This document shows positions 57,040 through 64,000 of a stretch of DNA of 64,000 nt, piece by piece. Numbering within the stretch: position 1 is the first letter of the stretch; every line of letters starts with the position of its first letter. The notes below the pieces were generated by a model. It made no database searches. It saw nothing but the letters and a program-made list of their open reading frames with translations, and was not told where the DNA came from. The stretch spans positions 55,609,655-55,673,654 of the forward strand of contig JAKGHH010000005.1 of the NCBI GenBank assembly GCA_022828595.1, given 5' to 3'. Source of the stretch: Nelumbo lutea. Its lineage: Eukaryota > Streptophyta > Magnoliopsida > Proteales > Nelumbonaceae. The position numbers and the translations under genes are program-made.

Positions 57040-57353
57040 CATGGTTTTTAAAATCGGATTGGACTGGATGGTCGGATCAGAAAAACCGAGAATCAGTCAC
57101 TTGATCGGTCATTTGACCAGTTTCGTTTATCCTTAAACCATTTTTTTCCTTCAAAATCGTTGATTTTGGTCAATAAACCGTTGAATCGACCGGTTAATTG
57201 TTCAAACTGTTCGAACGATTTTGACCATTTTTCAAAATTTTCAAATTTTTTTTATTAGAGCTGGCCAACTATTTGGGTCGAACAGTTGAACAGTTTGAGC
57301 CAGTAACCGGATCCCTGACCGATTCGCTCGCCGGGTCGATTTTAAAAACCATG
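57040..57353. mobile_element. hAT-like element, GGTC/GACC family, inside an LRR exon, perfect 8-bp TSD
   Basis: 314 bp starting CATGGTTTTTAAAATCGG and ending TCGATTTTAAAAACCATG. The target duplication atctgggt (57032-57039 and 57354-57361) lies within the LRR codons for NNLG, so the insertion site in the coding exon can be read exactly. The body has GACCAGTTTCG, GTTGATTTTGGTCAATAAAC, CGACCGGTTAAT and TGACCGATTCG words. Confidence 0.9.
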
Positions 57354-58126
57354 ATCTGGGTGATTAAGAAGGAGTACAGCTACCGTGGTGCCTACTACAT
57401 AACCTCTCTTCATTGGAATTACTTCATTTGACAAACAATAATCTCAGAAGCTTACCAGCTATTCCCAGAGGTACAGAAAAATTACTATCCTTTCATATAT
57501 CTCTACTATTTATTGCTAGCGTAGATGCACTTTTTTGCTGCATGCAAGAAAAAATTAATTACCAAAAAAAGAATATTAAATATCAAACATCAAATCTTTC
57601 AGATTATTTACAAACTGAATAATAATAAAAAAAAAACAGAGAGGTTAGAAAAACAAACAGAAATATCAAATATCTAAAATGTGAGAGAGAATCGGTTGAA
57701 TCAACCAGGAATAGCGGTGGCAATTGGGCGGATTGGGTTGAGCTTCAACCCAACCCATCTAACCCGTCAACACATGTAAGGATGCATTTATATAAAATTA
57801 AATAGGTTGGGTTCAACCCAAACCCGCTTTAACCCAATCCAATTTGCCCAAACCCAGTGATCTTATATTAATGTACTTAAAACAAAAAACTAACTCTCTT
57901 TTGACAAATAAGTTGGTCAGACCTTAGTGGTAATAGTGGTTGTTATTTACATAAGTGGTGAATGTTTAAATCACATTATATGTATGTTATTTTTATACAA
58001 GCGGCAAGGCCATTTGATTATATTCGGGTTTCAATTTTGACCGAACCACTTAGGTTCAAATTGGTCAGGCCAACTTGAACTATCTAATTGGATTGTCTTC
58101 GTGCTAATCACATCAAGAGTGATTGA

Positions 58127-59068
58127 TGTTAGACAATTTTTGTATGCCCTTAGCTTCAATCAAAATGATGTACTTTATGAGTTTATTGTAAATGAATAAA
58201 AGTGCATATTTGATTCATGTTCCCTTGGCTTCAATCAAAATGATGTACTTTAAGGGGCGAATTCTGAAATAAGATCAGCTGATAGGATTGGGCCCACACC
58301 CTATCCACTCAGAGAGTCCAAGATCTAAATGAGATTTAGATTTGGAAACTTCCTAATTAGATTAGGAACTGGCTGATCTAATCTGCAGATAAGATAAGGT
58401 TTATCCCTTATCTTAAAGGGACTTCTAATCCAGATATGATTTGGGTTAGCAACTCTTAATGGGATTAGGAGTTGATCCCTTTAAGTCTATAAAAGGAAGA
58501 GGGGGCGGCAGCCTTTATACACACACAATCACCAGCAACAGTCTTGTCTTCAGAGCTGAGATCATAGAGGAGAGAATTCTACACCCTGCAAATTCTCTCT
58601 AGCCGCCTCCTTCCTGCAGCCGCCGCCTATAGCAGTTCGATCTTCATTGCTTGGGAGAAATCAAGATTGGATCTTGATTCCAATCTTTTGCAGAAAAGAT
58701 TGGTAGGAGTTGTATTCACTAGCCGTCCAGGTGATTTTTGGGAAAAATCAAGTTCTTGGGAAGGACACTACTGATTCTGCTCCACCTTGCACTGCGTCAT
58801 CTTCAGTGGGAGCAGATTTTGGTTTCTACCTTGGGCGTGAACACCTCCATTGAGAGATACTATTTCTCTGTATCAGGTATTGTCTCTCTCTCTCTCTCCT
58901 CCTTTTGGTTCAGATCTGGTTTAGTTTACGGTTCAAGAATGATCATTGAAAATATGATTTTCTAAATAGGGAATTCAATTCGTAGTTGAAGGGAAAGAAA
59001 AATTTTTGATATTCGCCCCTTTATTCCGCAATCTTGGGCGTCCATGTGATGGATTTCCTATCCCTTCA
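58127..59068 (+). repeat. 5' LTR of the nested copia
   Basis: 942 bp, TGTTAG...CCCTTCA, ending one base before the primer site. An internal direct repeat, CTTCAATCAAAATGATGTAC, occurs near 58162 and 58229, and a TC dinucleotide run lies near 58884-58898. Confidence 0.82.
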
Positions 59069-59069
59069 G

Positions 59070-59083
59070 TGGTATCAGAGCCA
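59070..59083 (+). other. tRNA-iMet primer binding site of the nested copia
   Basis: TGGTATCAGAGCCA, complementary to the 3' end of initiator methionine tRNA, one base after the LTR. The 59084-60630 interval is leader and gag too decayed to read. Confidence 0.93.
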
Positions 59084-60630
59084 GGTTCAAATCTTGAACC
59101 ATTCTGTTTCAGATCTGAACCTGCGCAAATAGGGAGAAGGTGTTCTACCCAATTTGCGCAGATATGGGTTTTGGGAAATTTGTTCCCAAAACAGATGGGC
59201 AAATAATCTGAAATTAATTTTAAATAAATCTGATTATTATTTAGAATAGTTCTTTATAATTTTCTTGATTTATGGGTTGTTCGTACAAGAGGAGATCGAA
59301 ATCTTGGTTTGCGCAGGGAGAACTGCAAGATTTGCAGTTTATTGAATTTATTTATTACATTTGGTCTGTAAATAATTTTTTTTTTATTTTTAGACTCAAT
59401 GTATAGGCATTCGATCTGATGTAATAATTAATAGAAATAGGATTTCTATTTATTTTTAATTTTGGATCGAAGATGGCGGCGCAGAGAAGGAGATTTCGCA
59501 GATGGGAGATTCGCTATCTGCGATTTGCAGTTTGAGAAACTGCAATCTGTGATCTAACCTCTGTTTTGTAGGATGGAGTGTGCGAACAACCCTGATTAAC
59601 TGATTTCTATTTTTCTTTTATCAGTTATTTAATTTCATATTATTTACTTGAATTAAGGATTTAATTAAAAATCAAACCCTAGACCCATTCGAACCAAGAT
59701 TGGTTCAAATTTTTTGGACCAATTCTAGGGTTTAATCAAGGCTGAAAGTCAGCCCTATATTTTCCCACTAATGGTCCTAAGGATTAATATTTAATTAAAT
59801 GGTTAATTCGGCCCAATCTGTAAAGGCCCGGTTTTAAATTGTTAGAACTGCAAAAGCTCAGTTTAAAGGACAAAGCTATATGGGCCGAACTGGGTAACCC
59901 TAATTCAGCCCATATACCTAGATAATATTAATGGTTAATATTATAGAATTTTAACGGGCTTCCAACGGGCCTTACAGATAATTAATTGATTGTATCAATT
60001 TATCCCTGCATGAGATGTATGGATGTGTGATGTGCTACGTACATGGGCCATAAGTACTTGGCCCATGCTCATTCGACAGTGGCTCTTGCGCACACCATGG
60101 CTGAATGCACATGGTGTCCCTTTAGGTCATTGGATGACCTCCCTCAGTGGTGGGCCCTACACCTCATCAAGAGGTTACGTGCAGAACCCTAGCCGATTTA
60201 AGGCCCATTGAAATTTGGCTTTATGAAAGTCAGTGGGAGCCACTTTGGTTTGACCTAAATCAAACTAGGGCGTAATTATTTATTCCCTCCAGGTAATATG
60301 AGTGCATGTGATAGGGAGATTCATATGATGAACTCTCTAAAGGCCTTCCATCATTAGCATGAGGATGAGTCCTTCGGTAATGAGGAGATGCACCAGAAAA
60401 TGGGCTATCCATTTGCTGTTGGGCTTGTCTGAATGTTTCATAAGATGATAGGGGCGTCATAGACCGATGTGGGAGGGGCTTCACCAGAAAATGGGAACTC
60501 TCTCATGGTACTTTGGCATTCACGAATATGATGGGTAAGCAATCACTACATAGAAAGGTTTACCTGAAGACGACTCTGAACCTTGTCTGACAGAGGCCAA
60601 AGGTAGAAGAAAGACAAAGCATCAGATGCA

Positions 60631-61524
60631 TGTCACTTCTGCAAGAAGACCGGCCACTGGAAATGGAATTGTCCTGCCTACCTGGAATCCAAGAAAGGTA
60701 ATTTTGAAACTTGTGTTATAGAAACCAGTTTATTGGTAGCTTCTGCGTCCTAGTGTATTGACTCAGGGGCTTCAACTTATGCGTGTAACTCACTGCAAGG
60801 GTTCAAGGTAAACAGAAGGCTGAGTGACGGAGAAGTCACTCTCTACTTGGGGACTACTGCAACTGTTGCAGCCGCGGCAATAGGAACCGTGGAGTTAATT
60901 TTTAGAGAAGGAAAAATTGTATTCAAAGATTGTCTTTATGTACAAAACTTAAGAAGAAATTTGATTTCTGTTTCAAAACAGTGTGCAGATGGTTATTCTG
61001 TCTTCTTTAGTAATACGATTACTATTAAAAGAAACAATAGATTCATCGCATACGGGGAACTGGAGAACGGTCTCTATATTCTACATCATTCTCTAGAAAC
61101 TAACATAACCGAAACTACGTCAGCTGAAATCCCCAAGAAGAGAGCTCGTGATATAGTTAATCCCACGTGTCTGTGGCACTACCGACTTGGGCACATCGGT
61201 GTTGACCGAATCACAAGGTTGGTAAAGGATGGTCCTTTGGATTTTCTAACTGTAGAAGATCTTCCCACCTGTGAGCCTTGCTTACAAGGCAAGATAACGA
61301 AACAACCATTTAACGGTAAGCCTGAAAGATGTATAGGCACACTTGACCGAATACATACTGATGTATGTGGTCCCCTGAGTGTTAGGACACGGAATCAACA
61401 CGTGTATTTCATCACCTTCACAGATGATTTCTCAGGATATGGTTACGTGTACCTAATGAGACACAAGTCTGAATCCTTTGAAAAGTTCAAAGAGTTTAGA
61501 CAAGAGGTCGAGAAACAGTTGGGT
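60631..61524 (+). pseudogene. copia zinc knuckle, protease and integrase N-terminal half
   Basis: CHFCKKTGHWKWNC (from 60631) is a CX2CX4HX4C zinc knuckle. A TAG at 60751-60753 stands where a Trp is usual, followed by the protease motif CIDSGASTYA. From about 60760 the frame is open through LYVQNLRRNLISVSKQCADG, the pre-integrase region with LWHYRLGHIGVDR and CEPCLQGKITKQP, and the integrase start RIHTDVCGPL and ITFTDDFSGYGYVYLM. Copia coding ends at EVEKQLG near 61524; the open frame continues to 61626 only by reading hAT-like sequence. Confidence 0.87.
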
Positions 61525-62200
61525 TTCGGGCCAGTCCAGGTCTGGATCTGTTTCGGATTTGGGTCAACTAGGTATGCCTTGTGTCAGGTTGGGTTTGGGC
61601 TGTACTACCCGACCCAAATGAGCTGAACCAAAGGTGATCGGGTTTGTTCATATTTAGACCAAGTTGAGCTGGTTTAGACTTGAATCAAGTTAATTTAGAT
61701 TTGTCAGTTTAGGTGAAGTGTGTTGATTTGAATCAAAACTAATTTTAGACAATAATTAATAAAAAATTAATGCATTAATTATAAATTATTTTATTCAAAT
61801 GAAGAAAATTTGAGAAAAATGGCTAAGGAATTAATACTTATATCTTTAGTGGTTAACCCAATGATTATCCACAACCCAATCCATTTAAATTGATCTAATG
61901 GGTGATCAAACCCATTTCCATGTCAAATAAATAGACAAATTGGGTGGGTTCAATGGGTTGGGTGAAAATTACCACCCCTATCCAGGAACAGGATTCCATC
62001 TTCCCTCTCAGCCCACGGATCGATGAAATATGTGGATGCACTTACCTCTACAAGATTGGGTGGATTGAAGAATCTGAAGGAATTGCATGTAGAACAAAAC
62101 TCTCTAACCAATGTGAAGGCCTACCCTCAGGCCTATTACATAACCTCTTCATTGGAAATACTCTACATGTACTCAAACTAGCTTACAAATTTACCAACAG

Positions 62201-62489
62201 GTACTTATCATAAAAATATGAAACCACTTCTAAAATCGACTTCAGTCAGGACAAAGTCTTTTCGAGCAGCCTTTACTACCTTTCATTAAAAATATCTCTA
62301 TATTTATATGCTTTATTTCATAGGAAAATATTCTCAATGTAAGGTATCAAAAGACTGTTAGAATGGTATAAGCACTGGTTTGCCTTGATAGAAGGCGATC
62401 TCGTTTTTATGATACCAGCCGATTGATTGCTTACAAGTTATTTTTCCTAAGTATTATGATAATCAAAATACTTATAATATGATGATTTG
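62201..62489. other. region downstream of the last LRR exon
   Basis: Starts with the donor GTACTT of the last LRR exon found. Nothing else recognised. Confidence 0.4.
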
Positions 62490-62800
62490 ATAGGGTCCCA
62501 ATTATGAAGGCATTTCCAAGGAACACATCCACAAGTCCGCAACTGGGCTTCAATAGCTCTTATGGCCATCTTACAATCCAATTCAATATACAATACTCAA
62601 CTGCATTGCTAAGATTTCACAAAACAAATTAAATAGCTCTTAAGATGGATTGAAGCTCCGCTTCCAAAACACCACATCTCAACTACAACAATCTGCATAT
62701 CCGTAAGACCATGTAAAGAAACAATCCCATTAATCCAATCCAGGAACCTCTCAGCTGGCATAAATCTTTGCCCATGGAAGGTGATAGAGTTCATGGCCTG
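62490..62800 (-). pseudogene. RNase H-like fragment, probably LINE-derived
   Basis: Minus strand. RFLDWINGIVSLHGLTDMQI near 62720 is the linker usual before plant LINE RNase H, followed after a stop and frame change by IELDCKMAIRAIEAQLRTCG and CVPWKCLHNWDPI near 62490-62590, which contains the Asp-containing strand of the fold. The first catalytic strand is missing. Low-level evidence only. Confidence 0.5.
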
Positions 62801-63240
62801 CCAAACAAATTAAACAGAAGTCAGCAGAACAATTGCAATAGATTAACCTATATTCTCTCCCTTTCTCCGGGTCTAGGATCTTGAATTTCTGACAGCCCTA
62901 GCCTACAACATGCTTACAATTTCGTTTCTTCCTTTTACTTGCAGTTGATTCTCTGCTTGTTAGATCCCTTCAATTTATATATACATAACACCCACCAAAG
63001 AAGAGTGATTTAAACTTGATAATGGTCATATATATAGAGACTTGTGGACTTTTTTTTTTTTTTCTCCTTGATGAACAAGAGTATGTGCCTGAGATATATT
63101 AACAATCTCTCCACGGTCTACCTGGTAATTATTGGCAAGTAATTAATTAAATCATGGGGTGTGGATTATTCTCAATAAGTTTTCATATTTGAGAAGCACT
63201 GTGCAGTTACATTGGTGAATTAATCTATTTGTGGTGCAGT
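62801..63240. other. no gene recognised
   Basis: AT-rich sequence between the RNase H-like fragment and the copia LTR. Confidence 0.4.
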
Positions 63241-63556
63241 TGATAAATGTATATTGAGGAAGAAAAGACAAATAAAAGAAACAATGACTGAACTTTGTTG
63301 TTTCTGAAATCTGATGCATTTTTCACAACAAGAAGCTGCTCTATTTATAGAGTTAAAACCAAACGGATAAATGCTTGAAACTAGGAAGTGCAACCACTAA
63401 CTCCTAATAAAGTGCTCACAAACAAAAAACATGCAACATACTCCTAAAACCACATATTCTCCTATAGACAAGGTAAAAACAAAACAAACTAAAATCACTA
63501 AAAAAAAAACTCCTATTGACTTGGACAACTAAGAAATTTAGTAAATATTTCTAACA
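63241..63556 (-). repeat. 3' LTR of the right-edge copia
   Basis: 316 bp, on the minus strand TGTTAGAAATATTTAC ... TACATTTATCA. It contains CTCTATAAATAGAG, a TATA-like palindrome typical of a copia promoter. Confidence 0.8.
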
Positions 63557-63689
63557 ATTATCCCTCTCTTAAACTGAAAGTTTTCAAATATCCAGTTTAA
63601 AAATATTAGCAGTGAACCAGCGAACTTTCTTCAAGCTGGACCTTCCAATGTGGAGACACCAAGCAATTTTCTTAACTTCACAAACTACG

Positions 63690-64000
63690 CCAATTTGAGA
63701 GGCTTGGTCATTATATCAGCAATTTGGTCTTTACTCTTGTAGTAGACGAGATCAATGACTCCTTCATTTGTCAGGTTTCTTAAGAAGTGAAACTTTACAT
63801 CTATATGCTTGCTTTTTCCATGTAGAACATGATTTTTGGAGAGTTTGATGGAAGAACTGTTGTCATAGAAAATTGTTATAGGCCCTTGTCGTTCAAAGTT
63901 TAGCTCTCCAAGATTTTTTTTCAACCAAACAGCTTGACAGGCGCAGCCTGTTGCAGTTACAAACTCTACTTCAATTGTTGGCAAAGTGACAATTGGTTGC
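63690..64000 (-). CDS. copia RNase H, C-terminal part, partial
   Basis: Open from the window edge down to about 63685. It has IEVEFVTATGCACQAVWLKK (the Glu-containing helix), IFYDNSSSIKLSKN (Asp), SKHIDVKFHFLR and ADIMTKPL, the standard copia RNase H order. No stop is seen in the visible part. The frame is open beyond the right edge, so any start seen here is internal. Confidence 0.88.

Larger units (their letters stand above)
58127..61524 (+). mobile_element. Ty1-copia retrotransposon, 3'-truncated, nested in hAT-like copy B
   Basis: 5' LTR 58127-59068, primer site 59070-59083, leader and decayed gag to about 60630, zinc knuckle, protease, integrase; then a sudden switch near 61524 to hAT-like sequence. 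Reverse transcriptase, RNase H and the 3' LTR are missing, so the truncation was a deletion after insertion. The left junction is clean: the hAT-like arm reads ...GTGATTGA, then TGTTAG. Confidence 0.88.
57712..61980. mobile_element. hAT-like element, CCCAACCC-rich, copy B, carrying a nested copia
   Basis: Starts TAGCGGTGGCAATTGGGCGG and ends AAAATTACCACCCCTA, flanked by accaggaa (57704-57711) and tccaggaa (61981-61988), 7 of 8 matching. The two arms, 57712-58126 and about 61525-61980, match the complement of copy A at 44456-45622. Between them lies copia sequence, so the original insertion was about 1 kb. It sits in an intron of the LRR pseudogene between the last two recognised exons. Confidence 0.85.
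56003..62200 (+). pseudogene. LRR receptor-like protein (RLP) gene, broken by hAT-like insertions
   Basis: Multi-exon leucine-rich-repeat gene resembling plant cell-surface receptor-like proteins that bind extracellular ligands in defence. A candidate start at 56003 gives a signal-peptide-like MTAYRRAFWTKILALL, then a frameshift (LINQIRLEATNLLGLPG lies in another frame). Exons with AG/GT borders: 56315-56479 (ATNLKHLDLSYTHLG, NLESFDLSHNSINGSS), 56664-56837 (ATNLKELDLSYNNLGDDD, LERLHVSDNNLKGSSAF), 56987-57470 (ISNLRELDLGYNNLG, then after the MITE ELLHLTNNNLRSLPAIP) and 62012-62200 (LKNLKELHVEQNSLTNV, SSLEILYMYSN). All introns are phase 1. Stops occur in the last two exons. The N-terminal cap appears lost and no transmembrane or kinase exon was found. 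Confidence 0.75.
63241..64000 (-). mobile_element. Ty1-copia retrotransposon, 3' end (continues beyond right edge)
   Basis: On the minus strand: RNase H C-terminus, a polypurine stretch at about 63557-63570 (complement AAGAGAGGGATAAT), then the 3' LTR. The rest of the element lies to the right of the window. It is independent of the other three copia elements here by LTR sequence. Confidence 0.85.

Noticed and set aside
60847..61626. 259-codon frame as an independent gene
   Set aside because: It starts at a TTG codon inside copia pol and ends in hAT-like sequence, so it is a fusion by truncation, not a gene.
1..64000. tRNA, rRNA and CRISPR-like arrays
   Set aside because: None seen. The only tRNA-like signals are the short retrotransposon primer binding sites, and the tandem repeats lack spacer structure.

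Overview
This is nuclear DNA from a flowering plant. The evidence is AT-rich sequence with very long introns, plant-type Ty1-copia and Ty3-gypsy (Tat lineage) retrotransposons, plant L1-type LINEs with RNase H domains, hAT, Mutator and Harbinger DNA elements, one recognisable plant housekeeping gene and one broken LRR receptor-like gene. The species cannot be fixed from this sequence alone. No bacterial features, tRNA, rRNA or CRISPR array were seen.

Left part (1 to about 25.3 kb): the 5' portion of NLE/Notchless, a WD40 ribosome-biogenesis protein, on the minus strand. Four coding exons (25133-25279, 19311-19392, 19068-19157, 9053-9178) splice in frame and encode the N-terminal Nle domain and the first WD40 repeat; the rest lies beyond the left edge. 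Its introns are huge (5.7 kb, 153 bp, 9.9 kb and over 9 kb) and packed with nested insertions: LINE fragments, two copia elements, hAT-type elements, a Mutator-type MITE and a Tourist-type MITE. The clearest is a complete copia element (20238-24486, LTRs plus 5-bp target duplication) inside a LINE in intron 1.

Middle (25.3-42 kb): no host gene recognised. It holds LINE fragments, an L1 ORF1 split by a hAT element, a Tat-lineage gypsy 3' end with an LTR (itself split by a hAT element), and a second Tat gypsy with RNase H, integrase, an antisense ORF and a perfect 674-bp tandem duplication.

Right part (42-64 kb): a diverged duplicated segment (42.2 and 54.6 kb), a decayed PIF/Harbinger transposon (transposase plus Myb/SANT protein), and an LRR receptor-like pseudogene (about 56.0-62.2 kb) split by two hAT-type elements, the larger of which contains a truncated copia. 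The 3' end of another copia runs off the right edge.

The most unusual signal is a set of short elements (10.0, 17.1, 30.9, 40.0, 43.2, 53.6 and 57.0 kb, probably 12.2 kb) that share CATGGTTTT...AAAACCATG-like ends and 8-bp target duplications but have bodies built from different iterated short motifs (CGACAT, GATAC, GGCGCC/CTAGGC, GGTC/GACC). A parallel hAT-like set with TAGGGGTGCAAATGG or TAGGGGTGGCAAT ends lies at 6.1, 6.5, 28.3, 44.5 and 57.7 kb. All boundaries and translations were read by eye; none was checked against a database.
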